Below are positions 53,295-62,086 of a DNA stretch of 64,000 nucleotides, piece after piece. Made by a program: the position numbers and the translations under genes. Numbering within the stretch: the stretch's first letter is position 1; every line of letters begins with the position of its first letter. Origin of the DNA: an uncultured Sulfolobales archaeon. GTDB taxonomy: Archaea; Thermoproteota; Thermoprotei_A; Sulfolobales; NBVN01. The notes beneath the pieces are model-generated. The model had not been told where the DNA came from and did no database searches. It saw nothing but the letters and a program-made list of their open reading frames with translations. Location of the stretch: NCBI GenBank assembly GCA_937949785.1, contig CALEDH010000007.1, forward strand, positions 23,099-87,098. Reading direction: 5' to 3'.

Positions 53295-54034
53295 CCTACA
53301 ACCCTCCTCTCCACAAGGCTTAACACCTTAGATATTAAGAAGGTTGTTAGTGCTAGTAGGATTAGGCATGCGAATGCTAGTGGGGTGTCTAACCTGGAAG
53401 TCGATGATAGTATTACATAGCCTAAACCCCTATCAGATGCAACCATCTCAGCGATTACCGAACCTACGAACGCGCTTGTAAGCCCCATGTGAAGTGAGCT
53501 TAGGAAGTAGGGCATAGCCCTCGGGACTGCAACCTTAATTAAGATCTGCCCCTTACTAGCTCCGAAGGACTGTAACATCTCCCAAAGCTCTTTCTCCATA
53601 GTAATCATAGCTGTTAGTGTTGGGACGAGTATTGGGAAGAAAGCTATTAGGAACGCTGTTAACACTCTCGGAGCTGCTCCCAACCCAAACCATAGGGCTA
53701 GTAGCGGTACTAACGCAGCTCTCGGGATAGCGTTAAAACCAGTTATTAATGGGTATACGGACTCCCTAACGGCCTCACTGTAGGCTAGTGGGATGCTTAG
53801 GGTTAGTGAGAAAGCTGCTGCGATTGCTAAACCGATTAAGGCTGAGGTTAGTGTCTCCGCTAGATTATACGTTAAGTACCATGGGTAACTACCGAATGCT
53901 GCGAGGATCGCTGAAGGTGGTGGTAGGACGTAGTTAGGTATGTTTGAAACGCGGATGACTAATTCCCAGGCAATGCCTAGGAGGAGGAGTGTGAGGAGTG
54001 GGTTAATAACCTTAAACTTCTTACCGCTGGCCAT
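53270..54034 (-). CDS. ABC transporter permease (SsuC/TauC/ThiX-like)
   Basis: A 254-residue BPD-type permease with about six spans. GFNAIPRAALVPLLALWFGLG and the EAA loop LQSFGASKGQILIKVAVPRAMPY are the classical family features. It belongs to importers for sulfonates, taurine, nitrate, thiamine precursor or similar small molecules. It lies between the ATPase gene (2 bp) and the polyferredoxin (overlap). Confidence 0.9.
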   Translation of the reverse strand: MASGKKFKVINPLLTLLLLGIAWELVIRVSNIPNYVLPPPSAILAAFGSYPWYLTYNLAETLTSALIGLAIAAAFSLTLSIPLAYSEAVRESVYPLITGFNAIPRAALVPLLALWFGLGAAPRVLTAFLIAFFPILVPTLTAMITMEKELWEMLQSFGASKGQILIKVAVPRAMPYFLSSLHMGLTSAFVGSVIAEMVASDRGLGYVILSSTSRLDTPLAFACLILLALTTFLISKVLSLVERRVVGWAYRVNI

Positions 54035-54036
54035 AT

Positions 54037-54792
54037 CTAATCACCTATTAAGCTCTTAATCATAGCTACGTAGTCGTTGAACTCCTTAGTGTATTGGATG
54101 TCTAAACCCCTAGGTCTCCTAAAATCCACTCTAACCTCAGACCTCACCCTCCCAGGCCTACCGCTAATCACTACTACCCTATCAGATAGTAGTACGGCTT
54201 CTCTAACGTCGTGGGTCACTAAGACAGTCGTACATCTCTCATATTCGATGATCTCCTGAAGTAAGCCCCACATCTCCTCCCTAGTAATGGCGTCTAAGGC
54301 GCTGAACGGCTCGTCAAGTAGGAGCGTGGAGGGTTTATGTATAAGTGCCCTGCATAACGCGACCCTCTGCTGCATACCGCCGGATAGTTCCCACGGGTAA
54401 CTGTTCTCAAACCCCTTAAGACCTACCTTCTCAATTAACTCGTAAGCCCTGCTTAAGTAACTCCTCACATCACCGTTTAATACCTCGATAGGGAGTAGGA
54501 TGTTCTTAATGACCGTCCTCCAGGGGAGGAGTAGTGGGGACTGAAAAAGCATTCCAACCCCTCTATGAGGGGTGTTTGCCTTATGGCCGTTGAGGACTAA
54601 CTCCCCGCGTACAGGTTTAACTAACCCGGCAATTACCTTAAGCAGCGTTGTCTTACCGCACCCACTCTTACCTACGATGCTAACCACTTCGCCAGGCATT
54701 ACGTCGAGGTCTACATCAGCGACTGCTACTAACCCACCGTCACCGTTTCCATACCTAACCGTTATCCCGCATAACCTTATCGCTGGTTCCAT
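54037..54792 (-). CDS. ABC transporter ATP-binding protein (SsuB/TauB-like)
   Basis: A 251-residue ATPase: Walker A GKSGCGKTT, Q-loop LFQSPLLLPW, signature ELSGGMQQRVALCRAL, Walker B LLLDEPFSALD and switch VTHDVREAV. It drives the NMT1/SsuA-like importer with the permease downstream and the binding protein upstream. It lies 13 bp after the binding protein gene. Confidence 0.92.
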   Translation of the reverse strand: MEPAIRLCGITVRYGNGDGGLVAVADVDLDVMPGEVVSIVGKSGCGKTTLLKVIAGLVKPVRGELVLNGHKANTPHRGVGMLFQSPLLLPWRTVIKNILLPIEVLNGDVRSYLSRAYELIEKVGLKGFENSYPWELSGGMQQRVALCRALIHKPSTLLLDEPFSALDAITREEMWGLLQEIIEYERCTTVLVTHDVREAVLLSDRVVVISGRPGRVRSEVRVDFRRPRGLDIQYTKEFNDYVAMIKSLIGD

Positions 54793-54805
54793 GTTAGTAC
54801 ACGCC

Positions 54806-55861
54806 TTACGGTAACCTCTGCTCTAGTGGTGGTAGGTAGTTGAAGTCTACCACCTCACCTAATGACGGCTTCCTACTTAGACCGAATGCCGAGGCTATGG
54901 CCTCTATATCCTTCTCAATTATTGATGGGTCTACGTATCCGAATCCGTACCTATCCGTAATTCCCTTAACGTTTATTATCTCTAATGCCATCAACAACCT
55001 CTTCCTCTCCACCGCCTTATTTAGGGTTGGGTCTCTCTGCATGAGTATGTCTATAGCTTCGTCCGGGTTTTGAATGACGTATTTAAACCCCCTAACCACC
55101 GCTTTTAAGAACTTCTTAACAGCTTCTGGGTTCTTCTTCAGGAAGTCCTCGTTCACTAGGATTCCGTTACCTACTAAGGGTAAGTATTCATCATACCTAA
55201 AGACAACTATGTTGTTTTCAGAGATGTTTAGGCTTAGTAGGTTTAACACGCATGTGTAGTAGAATCCTGTTACGGCGTCTACATCTCCTCTAGCTAACAT
55301 CACCTCCCTTAAAGCTACGTCCATGGTGACCCACGTAATACGTTCTTGTTTTATACCGACGGCATTAGCGTATGCTGGGAATACCCTCCTAGCAGCATCG
55401 CCTGCAGGTGCACCTAACCTCCTGCCCTCAAGGTCTTTAGGGGTGGTAATACCGCTATCCTTAAGCGTTACCACGCTTAGAGGTGATTTGACGTGGATTA
55501 CTGCAACCATCTTAACCTTAGCATCCGGGTTCTTAGACTTAAACTCCACTAAGGAGTTGAAGTCCCCGAAGCCTATGTCGAAGAGTCCTGACGCAACATC
55601 GCTTACAGCCCGAGCCGACCCGTACCCCCTATCAATAGTGACTGAGAGACCTTCCTCAGCGAAGAACCCCTTATACAGGGCTACTAAGAACGGTGCTTGA
55701 GGTCCTTGATAAGCCCAATCAAGAGTGAACTTTACATGTATAGTAGGTGTTGATGGTGGTAGGGGTTTTAAGTACCAGCCTAAGGTAAATCCGGCTAGGA
55801 CGCCGAGGATTAGGCCTAACGCTAGTAATTTAATCCCAGCAGACCTGTGTGAAGCGCCCAT
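54806..55861 (-). CDS. ABC transporter substrate-binding protein (NMT1/THI5/SsuA-like)
   Basis: A 351-residue lipoprotein-like or membrane-anchored binding protein. It has one N-terminal hydrophobic segment (LLALGLILGVLAGFTLGWYL) and then a periplasmic-type binding fold with LDWAYQGPQAPFLVALYKGFFAEEGL and VASGLFDIGFGDFN, typical of the NMT1-like family. Ligands of the family are thiamine precursors, aliphatic sulfonates, nitrate and aromatic acids; none can be picked. It leads the ABC-Fd-AOR-MoaD operon. Palindromic ACATATATGT at 55880-55889 lies just upstream. Confidence 0.87.
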   Translation of the reverse strand: MGASHRSAGIKLLALGLILGVLAGFTLGWYLKPLPPSTPTIHVKFTLDWAYQGPQAPFLVALYKGFFAEEGLSVTIDRGYGSARAVSDVASGLFDIGFGDFNSLVEFKSKNPDAKVKMVAVIHVKSPLSVVTLKDSGITTPKDLEGRRLGAPAGDAARRVFPAYANAVGIKQERITWVTMDVALREVMLARGDVDAVTGFYYTCVLNLLSLNISENNIVVFRYDEYLPLVGNGILVNEDFLKKNPEAVKKFLKAVVRGFKYVIQNPDEAIDILMQRDPTLNKAVERKRLLMALEIINVKGITDRYGFGYVDPSIIEKDIEAIASAFGLSRKPSLGEVVDFNYLPPLEQRLP

Positions 55862-55879
55862 ATACCATCACCACATATC

Positions 55880-55950
55880 ACATATATGTAAAACTTAAAA
55901 ATTTACCTACAATAACCTTATATAGGTATTGATTTACATTAATATGTAAA
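55880..55950. promoter_or_regulatory. Paired palindromes upstream of the ABC-AOR operon
   Basis: ACATATATGT (55880-55889) and TTTACAT-TAAT-ATGTAAA (55933-55950) share ACAT/ATGT half sites. The first lies between a minus-strand TATA-like TAAATTTTTAAG (about 55894-55905) and the ATG at 55861, so a protein bound there could repress or activate the operon. The second is nearer the divergent PLP enzyme gene. Confidence 0.45.
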
Positions 55951-56062
55951 ATTGTGTTCGAGTGTTAGGTGTTTAAGTGTTATGCATAGGGGATATTAAG
56001 AATTCATAGTTTAAATGCTTCTAGTTAATATTACTGATCTTATTAGTAATCACAACGTTTAA

Positions 56063-57265
56063 ATGGTGTGTATGGGAGTGTTGAGGGTGGTATGTGCTTT
56101 GGCCAAAATATCGACTAATTCAATACATGGGCATGGCCATAGGGATGGGTATGGCTCACATATACCGCCTATATACCCAGGCGTTATCTACGAGTACGTA
56201 GACATAGAACGTGGTTTAGCTGTGTTGGTTGATAGGGGTAATTACTTGAGGTATGGGAGGGAGGAGAACCCGACGACGAGGGCTTTGGAGAGGGTGATTG
56301 CTGGTCTGGAGGGTACTGAGGATTCCTTAGCGTTTAACAGTGGTATGGCCGCTATATCCACTGCATTACTCTCCTATCTGAAGCCTGGGGATAGGGTTGT
56401 ACTTCCGATGGAGCTCTACAGCAGTACCTTCGCATTACTTAATAACATATCGGTTAAACTCGGTGTGGAGGTTGTGAAGGTATGGCCGTCTGCGGAAGCT
56501 GTAGTTAACTCAGTTGATGGGAGGACTTCAATGATATTTGTGGAGACTATTACCAACCCTACGAATAAGGTGATAGATGTTAGGTATATCTGTGAAAACG
56601 TTGATTTAAGTAAGGTGGTTTTCGTCGTCGACAGTACTTTCACAACGCCAATACTGTTAAGGCCTGCTAGGTACGGTGCTAGGTTGGTAATCCACAGCAT
56701 GACTAAGTATTTCAGCGGTCATAACGATGTTGTAGGCGGTGTCATAGCTGGGGGTGGTGAGGACGTGCTTTCCCTATGGGATTGGAGGAGGATGTTAGGC
56801 GGTATACTCCAACCCTTCGAGTCGTACTTAATTTTAAGGGGTTTGAAGACGCTTGAGGTCAGGTTTGAGAGGCAGAGTAATAACGCTAAGGTAGTGGCTG
56901 AGTACTTAGCTGAGCATCCGAGGGTTGAATGCGTTATGTACCCAGGCCTCAGTAAAGACCCTAATAACAGTGTAGCTAGGAAGTTATTTGAGAGGCCGTT
57001 GTTCGGAGGTGTGGTGAGTTTTAGGTTGAGAGGTTCCTACGACGACGTCTTAAGGTTTATGGGGGGGTTGAGGTTGATAAAGAGGTGTCCAAGCCTTGGA
57101 GGGGTTGAGAGCATGGCGGTAATACCGTCAAAAGCTGCCTCCATGTTTATAGACCCCGAACATAGGTTATTGCTAGGGATTACCGATAACTTGGTTAGGC
57201 TGTCCGTAGGTCTGGAAGACGTAGATGACTTAGTTGAGGACCTATCGCAGGCTTTAAACTTTTAA
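56063..57265 (+). CDS. Cystathionine gamma-synthase/beta-lyase family PLP enzyme
   Basis: About 388-400 residues of the Cys/Met metabolism PLP family. The blocks RYGREENPTTRALE, FNSGMAAISTALL, IFVETITNPTNKV, VVDSTFTTPI (D190) and HSMTKYFSGHNDVVGG (Schiff-base K215) are clear. It forms or splits cystathionine, or makes methionine or H2S from homoserine or cysteine derivatives. The frame opens at ATG 56063, but homologues start near the ISTNSIHG segment, so a TTG at about 56099 after GAGGGTGG is possible. It is divergent from the ABC-AOR operon. Confidence 0.88.
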   Translation: MVCMGVLRVVCALAKISTNSIHGHGHRDGYGSHIPPIYPGVIYEYVDIERGLAVLVDRGNYLRYGREENPTTRALERVIAGLEGTEDSLAFNSGMAAISTALLSYLKPGDRVVLPMELYSSTFALLNNISVKLGVEVVKVWPSAEAVVNSVDGRTSMIFVETITNPTNKVIDVRYICENVDLSKVVFVVDSTFTTPILLRPARYGARLVIHSMTKYFSGHNDVVGGVIAGGGEDVLSLWDWRRMLGGILQPFESYLILRGLKTLEVRFERQSNNAKVVAEYLAEHPRVECVMYPGLSKDPNNSVARKLFERPLFGGVVSFRLRGSYDDVLRFMGGLRLIKRCPSLGGVESMAVIPSKAASMFIDPEHRLLLGITDNLVRLSVGLEDVDDLVEDLSQALNF

Positions 57266-57318
57266 GAGTAAAAAATTAAGCCATTACTTTTAAGGTATGT
57301 ACGTAGTTCGACGGTATG

Positions 57319-57567
57319 TTAGTCTTTGACTTCCTCAACGGATATGGCTGAGACCGGGCATGAGTCTGCTCCTCTTTTAGCACATTGGTGTAGCTCCTCA
57401 GGTATGATGCCTACTGAGATTTCCTCACTTAACTCCGTGCTGTACTTACCTACTACTTTATTCCTACCGGTATCGCTTCCTAATTCGAAGACTTCAGGAC
57501 ATAGCGCTGGTGCTACTCCGCAGGCTATGCATAGAGACCTATTTACAACTACTTTATATTTGACCAA
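57319..57567 (-). CDS. Single-cluster ferredoxin with an altered Cys motif
   Basis: An 82-residue ferredoxin. The N-terminal motif reads LCIACGVAPALCPEVFEL. Compared with the standard C-x2-C-x2-C-x3-CP motif, the third Cys is Ala; C-terminal SCPVSAISVEE supplies a further Cys-Pro. The cluster may be 3Fe-4S or ligated by a different set of residues. It should act as a soluble electron carrier, perhaps for AOR or pyruvate oxidoreductases. It is convergent with the PLP enzyme gene. Confidence 0.82.
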   Translation of the reverse strand: MVKYKVVVNRSLCIACGVAPALCPEVFELGSDTGRNKVVGKYSTELSEEISVGIIPEELHQCAKRGADSCPVSAISVEEVKD

Positions 57568-57730
57568 TAGTTCGACCTCCTAATTATATTCGTTAAGGTC
57601 GATTATAAATTCATTCGAATTATACTTCCGATCATTGGATTACCGTTATTTCTGGTTTGGGCTTACCCTACTAAGTTCTTAGTGGTTGTGGGGTAAAAAT
57701 GGTTTGCCTTTCTTTAACGTGTTGTTCTGG

Positions 57731-58753
57731 TTAGAGGGTTAGTTCTATTAGGTCGGCTAGTACTGCCTGACCTGCTTCCTCACCACCAGCCCCTCTACCT
57801 ATTAAGTATACATCACCTAGTGAGTCAGTTCTATACATAACCGCGTTTACAGTCCCACCTACCTGGCCGAAGAAGCTGTTAACATCCACTTCCTCCGGCG
57901 TTACTTTAGCCCTTATACCACCGTCATCGATCCATGCCCTAGCCACTAATTTAACTCTCTTACCCCTCCTTAACGCATCCTTAATGTTATCAAGTGTTAC
58001 GTTCCTAATGCCCTCCCTTATTACGTCCTTAGGCTTTATATCGCTTCCGAACGCTATGTTGGCTAGTATTACTATCTTAGCGGCTGGGTCCCACGCATCT
58101 ACATCCATGGTTGGGTCTGCTTCAGCATATCCTCTGAGCTGTGCGTCTCTTAGTGCTTCGTTGAATGATAGGCCTTCCTCCATCTTAGTCAGTATGTAGT
58201 TAGTGGTTCCGTTTAATATTCCGGCAACCTCGCTGACATAGCATCCGGCTAGACCTCTAATTAGGGTTCTAATTGACGGTGTGCCGCTCATTACCGTACC
58301 GCTGAAGAGTAGTTTAACGCCTTTAGACTTAGCTAGGCTGTCTAACTCTTTAAACGCTAGGGCTATAGGTCCTTTATTCGTAGTTATTACGTGTTTCCCA
58401 GCGTTTAAGGCCTTCTTAATATGTGTTAGCCCTGGCTCACCTACCTCTAGGTTAGTCCAAGTAGCCTCAACAACTACATCTGCGTTGCTGAGCTCTATGA
58501 ATTCTAAGGCGTTTAACCCTTTAACACCGTTGAGGTGTTTCTCTAAAGTCCCCCCACTCTTAACCGTTTCTAAGGCCTTAGCTGGGTCTAAGCCTTCATG
58601 GCTTACCACGCTCCCATACTTTATATCGCAAATACCTACGTACTTAACCTTAAGGCCGTACTTCCTCTGTAAGTATTCCTGCTTCCTCACTAAGATCTCC
58701 GTAAACCCCCTACCGACAACGCCGAATCCTATTAAGGCAAGCCTGAACTCCAT
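57731..58753 (-). CDS. hom: Homoserine dehydrogenase
   Basis: A 340-residue NAD(P)-dependent enzyme reducing aspartate semialdehyde to homoserine for threonine and methionine. GFGVVGRGF is the nucleotide loop, and HVITTNKGPIAL holds the catalytic Lys. SGTVMSGTPSIR, GILNGTTNYIL and EADPTMDVDAWDPAAK are the signature substrate and Na+/Lys regions. There is no ACT domain and no fused aspartokinase. A palindrome (58839-58852) lies upstream, between this gene and the hexuloisomerase gene. Confidence 0.94.
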   Translation of the reverse strand: MEFRLALIGFGVVGRGFTEILVRKQEYLQRKYGLKVKYVGICDIKYGSVVSHEGLDPAKALETVKSGGTLEKHLNGVKGLNALEFIELSNADVVVEATWTNLEVGEPGLTHIKKALNAGKHVITTNKGPIALAFKELDSLAKSKGVKLLFSGTVMSGTPSIRTLIRGLAGCYVSEVAGILNGTTNYILTKMEEGLSFNEALRDAQLRGYAEADPTMDVDAWDPAAKIVILANIAFGSDIKPKDVIREGIRNVTLDNIKDALRRGKRVKLVARAWIDDGGIRAKVTPEEVDVNSFFGQVGGTVNAVMYRTDSLGDVYLIGRGAGGEEAGQAVLADLIELTL

Positions 58754-58838
58754 ACGTACGCCCCTTTAATCAAGTTCTTAGAGGTTATTAAAAGTTCAAG
58801 TACTCCATCTTAGGTCGGGGGTTTTAAAACCGCTCCTA

Positions 58839-58852
58839 ACTTAAATTTAAGT
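58839..58852. promoter_or_regulatory. 14-bp perfect palindrome between divergent hom and hexuloisomerase genes
   Basis: ACTTAAATTTAAGT reads the same on both strands. It lies just upstream of a minus-strand TATA-like TTTTAAAA (about 58821-58829) for the homoserine dehydrogenase gene, so it may be a regulator site, or only an AT-rich chance palindrome. Confidence 0.35.
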
Positions 58853-58950
58853 CTGCTGTGAGGGTCTAACACAGCTGTTCCGATATGTTGATTTCCGTGA
58901 CTTCAGACCTCCTATCGTTGGGTCGTCTGGAAGCGCTGTATGTTTGGAAA

Positions 58951-58984
58951 CCGTTTTAAAGATTAGTAGTGGAGTATATCGTTG
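58951..58984 (+). promoter_or_regulatory. TATA-like promoter and leaderless TTG start of hexuloisomerase gene
   Basis: CCGTTTTAAAG at 58951-58961 is centred about 26 bases before the TTG at 58982, matching the usual TATA-to-start distance in archaea. The transcript therefore probably begins at or next to the start codon, which agrees with the lack of a Shine-Dalgarno sequence. Confidence 0.5.
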
Positions 58985-59587
58985 GGGAAGGTTTTGGATG
59001 AGCTTAAGGAGAAGTACGTCGTAGACACTATGAAGGGTGTGGTTAACCACATCATGGAGTCTATAAAGCGTATAAGGAGTGATGAGGTGGAGGCCTTAAG
59101 TAATTGTCTGGTTAACGCCTTATATGAGGGTAGGAGGGTGTTAGTCGTTGGTGTTGGTAGGTCAGGCCTTGTAGGGAAGTCATTTGCTGTGAGGTTAATG
59201 CATTTAGGCTTTAAAGTACATGTTATAGGGGATACCATAGTCCCCCCTCTAAGACCTGGCGATATCTTAATAGCTGTAAGTGGTTCTGGTAGGTCTAAGT
59301 TAGTTATTGATGCTGCTGAGGTCGCTAAGTCTTTAGGCGCTAAAGTAGTAGCTCTAACAAGCTTCCGTGACTCCCCGCTAGCAAGTCTGTCAGATGTGGT
59401 TGTCGAGATACCTGGGAGGTTTAAAGTAAGTAGTGAGGAGGACTACTTCTCAAGGCAGATATTAGGTATTTACGAACCCCTATCACCGATAGCATCTCTT
59501 TTTGAGGCGACTGCTATGGCATTCTTAGACGGCTTAATCGTCGAGCTGTCTCATAGGCTTAGGGAGAGGTCATCAACTCCTAAGTAG
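58982..59587 (+). CDS. hxlB: 6-phospho-3-hexuloisomerase (SIS domain)
   Basis: A 201-residue SIS-domain isomerase. VGVGRSGLVGKSFAVRLMHLGF, DILIAVSGSGRSKLVI and VVALTSFRDSPLAS are the phosphosugar-binding loops of PHI enzymes. With hexulose-phosphate synthase it converts ribulose 5-phosphate to fructose 6-phosphate and back (the archaeal ribulose monophosphate pathway used for pentose supply). The partner synthase gene is not in this window. A TATA-like box suits a leaderless TTG start. It is convergent with the FGGY kinase gene. Confidence 0.9.
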   Translation: MGKVLDELKEKYVVDTMKGVVNHIMESIKRIRSDEVEALSNCLVNALYEGRRVLVVGVGRSGLVGKSFAVRLMHLGFKVHVIGDTIVPPLRPGDILIAVSGSGRSKLVIDAAEVAKSLGAKVVALTSFRDSPLASLSDVVVEIPGRFKVSSEEDYFSRQILGIYEPLSPIASLFEATAMAFLDGLIVELSHRLRERSSTPK

Positions 59588-59591
59588 GTCG

Positions 59592-61094
59592 TTAACCCTG
59601 CGACGGGCTACGTGGTTCAGAACTCTTAAGTAGCTTCCTGTACAGCTCGGAGAGGGCCTCAACTACTTCTAAGTACTTACTGCGGCATTCGTCGTAGGTG
59701 CGGCATAGGTTCTGAGACGGTTTGATTACCTCGGATTTAAGCTTGTCAACTGATTCGAATCTTACCTCGCTTAAATCTCCTACGTAGTTTAACGCTCTTA
59801 GTAGGGTTACTAAGGCGCCTAGAGCGCTTGCCCCGCGGGAGACATCCTCCCTATACACTACTACTGGCTTACACATGACGTTGCTAATGATTTCTACTGC
59901 CTTCTTTACGAGGCACCCACCACCTCCGCAGTGTACCTCAGTGACTTCAATGCCGTTATCTCTTAGGGCTTCTACCGCCTCCTTAAATAGGTGTCCTAGG
60001 CCTTCGAAAGCAGCTCTGAACAGGCTTCCCACATCGTTACCTAGGGTTAGGCCTAGTATTGAGAACCTCATGTAGGGGTCTCTGAAGGGTAGTGCCTCAC
60101 CTAATGCGAATGGGAGTACGTAGATGCCTTCAGCACATGAGGCCCCCTCCCTAACGCTCTCCGTGATGGAGTTCCAATCACTGCCTATTAGACCTCTAAA
60201 CCACTCTAACGCTGACATACCGTTATTGAATATTGCCCCGGTAACTCTGTAGTTGTCTGCTAGGTAGTAGTGGTAGAGCCTCATACGTTCACTCCTATCT
60301 ATGACTACCTCCTTAGTCACTAACCTTATTGCTGCTGACGAGCCTAGGTTCATAGCTGCCTCACCTCTGTACAGCGAGTACGCTAGGTTCTGCAGTAAGC
60401 CGTCCATAGAGCCTAAAGACATCGGTATCTTCTCTAACTTAAGTTCCGGTACGGTTACGTATTCTAGGGTTTTAGAGCCGTCTATGAGTTCTGGAAGAGA
60501 CTTCTCATCGATGCCAACTATGTTTAACGCCATGTCATCCCATGCTAATCTATAGGTGTTTAGTAATCCGGTAGTTGAGGCTATGCCTAGGTCTACATAC
60601 CATGACTTACTTAGTAGGTATGCTATGTAGTCCTTAACGAATGATATCCTAGCAATACTTCCTAGCTTACCCCTAGTTTTAAGCCATAGTAACCTCGCGA
60701 TCGGGTATATGTAGAGCGGTGGGCAGCCAGTCCTCCTGTAGAGTTCTATGCCGTATCTTTCTAGGTGTTCTTGCTCTTCAACAGCCCTCCCATCTATGTA
60801 TGTCATCACGTTAGACGTTGGTTGGAAGTCTCTGTTTAAGCATACCATGCTGTAGCCGTAGCTGCTGAACGTGATCCCTGATACAGCTCCCTCATACCCT
60901 CTAACTACGTGTTTTAGGCTGTTGAAGAACTTAAGACGTACTTCCCCTAAGGACTGCTCAACACCACGTATTGATGGGTCTATAATTGTGTTGATATCTT
61001 CTACGTGGCTCCTACATATGCTTCCATCACTTCTAAGTAGGAATGTCTTAATGCTGGTTGTGCCTAGGTCTACGGATATGAACAGTTCTTCCAA
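59592..61094 (-). CDS. FGGY-family carbohydrate kinase
   Basis: A 500-residue sugar kinase of the xylulokinase/gluconokinase type. It has the N-terminal actin-like ATPase loop SVDLGTTSIKTFLL and a central SLGSMDGLLQNLAYSL region. The phosphate-binding MNLGSSAAIRLVT and the C-terminal LGEALPFRDPY and HCGGGGCLVKKAVEIISNV complete the family pattern. The substrate sugar is not shown. It lies 5 bp after a DapA-family aldolase gene, so the two likely act on the same sugar or keto-sugar acid. Confidence 0.87.
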   Translation of the reverse strand: MEELFISVDLGTTSIKTFLLRSDGSICRSHVEDINTIIDPSIRGVEQSLGEVRLKFFNSLKHVVRGYEGAVSGITFSSYGYSMVCLNRDFQPTSNVMTYIDGRAVEEQEHLERYGIELYRRTGCPPLYIYPIARLLWLKTRGKLGSIARISFVKDYIAYLLSKSWYVDLGIASTTGLLNTYRLAWDDMALNIVGIDEKSLPELIDGSKTLEYVTVPELKLEKIPMSLGSMDGLLQNLAYSLYRGEAAMNLGSSAAIRLVTKEVVIDRSERMRLYHYYLADNYRVTGAIFNNGMSALEWFRGLIGSDWNSITESVREGASCAEGIYVLPFALGEALPFRDPYMRFSILGLTLGNDVGSLFRAAFEGLGHLFKEAVEALRDNGIEVTEVHCGGGGCLVKKAVEIISNVMCKPVVVYREDVSRGASALGALVTLLRALNYVGDLSEVRFESVDKLKSEVIKPSQNLCRTYDECRSKYLEVVEALSELYRKLLKSSEPRSPSQG

Positions 61095-61099
61095 ACCTA

Positions 61100-61990
61100 C
61101 TACCTCAGCATACCTGCCCTGACTAACTCCTCCCTCACTAACTCAACTTCGTTCCTACTTAACCTCCTCATAGGTGGTTTCGGATTCCCTACATCGATGC
61201 CTCTGAGGCGGAGGACTTCATATGCTGTGGGGATTGGCGGGGTTAGGTGTAGTGCTTTCCTCACCTTAACTACGTCTAACTGGGTCTTAGATGCCTCTAC
61301 GTATGCTTCAGTCTTAATTAGGTTGTAGAGCTTAACTACGAGTTCTGGGAAGGTGTTTGAGAGTCCTGAGACGCAGGTCGTAGATCCGGCCATCATTGCC
61401 GGCAGCATTAAGGCTTCAGTACCTATTATGAATTTGAAGTCTTTACCGGTAACAGTTATTAGGTCTTCGTAGAATCTGACTAGGTCGAAGCTACTGTCCT
61501 TAACTCCGATTACCCCTACTTCTGCGAGACGTCTTAGTAATTCGCTGCTAATCCTGATCCCGGTTCTGGCTGGGTTGTTGTAGAGGAATACCGGGATTTT
61601 GACCTCTGAGGTCAGCCTCTTAAAGTAGTTTAGGATTGCTTCGTCGTCATATGCGTAGTAGTACGGTGGTACTGAGGCTATTGCCTGAGCTCCGACGCCT
61701 TCTGCATGTCTAGCTAGTTCTAACGCGTCATCTAGGTTAGTTGTCCCTACGTGGACTATTACCGTGGCGTCACCCCCTACGTCCTCGATAACTGCTTCAG
61801 CTACTTTCTTCCTCTCAGCTAAGCTCATAAGAGGTCCTAAACCGTAAGTACCGCATATGTAGAACGCTTTAACGCCGTTGCTTATTTGAAATTCTATTAG
61901 CTTTCTTAAACCTTCTAGATATAGTTTGTGGTTGTTGGTGAAGGGGGTTATGAGGGCTGTGATAACTGAGTTTAAGTTCGTGCGGGCCAC
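61100..61990 (-). CDS. DapA-family aldolase, copy 2
   Basis: A 296-residue TIM-barrel Schiff-base enzyme. ICGTYGLGPLMSLAER is the pyruvate pocket loop, Y137 sits in VFLYNNPARTG, and Lys164 lies in VIGVKDSSFD. The coupling with an FGGY kinase suggests a 2-keto-3-deoxy sugar acid or sugar aldolase rather than lysine synthesis. It differs clearly from copy 1 at 37.4 kb. It is the first of a two-gene unit, with an intergenic of about 96 bp to the divergent LUD gene. Confidence 0.86.
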   Translation of the reverse strand: MARTNLNSVITALITPFTNNHKLYLEGLRKLIEFQISNGVKAFYICGTYGLGPLMSLAERKKVAEAVIEDVGGDATVIVHVGTTNLDDALELARHAEGVGAQAIASVPPYYYAYDDEAILNYFKRLTSEVKIPVFLYNNPARTGIRISSELLRRLAEVGVIGVKDSSFDLVRFYEDLITVTGKDFKFIIGTEALMLPAMMAGSTTCVSGLSNTFPELVVKLYNLIKTEAYVEASKTQLDVVKVRKALHLTPPIPTAYEVLRLRGIDVGNPKPPMRRLSRNEVELVREELVRAGMLR

Positions 61991-62086
61991 CGCGATCTAC
62001 AGGTTTTAGGGGTTTATATCGTGATCGCTTGCTTTGTAGGGGTAACGTTTATTATGGCTAGCTTGATATGTAAGTGCTGAACGCAT

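Noticed and set aside
58281..58769. 162-codon open frame on the plus strand
   Set aside because: Shadow of the homoserine dehydrogenase gene, which is fully motif-complete on the other strand.
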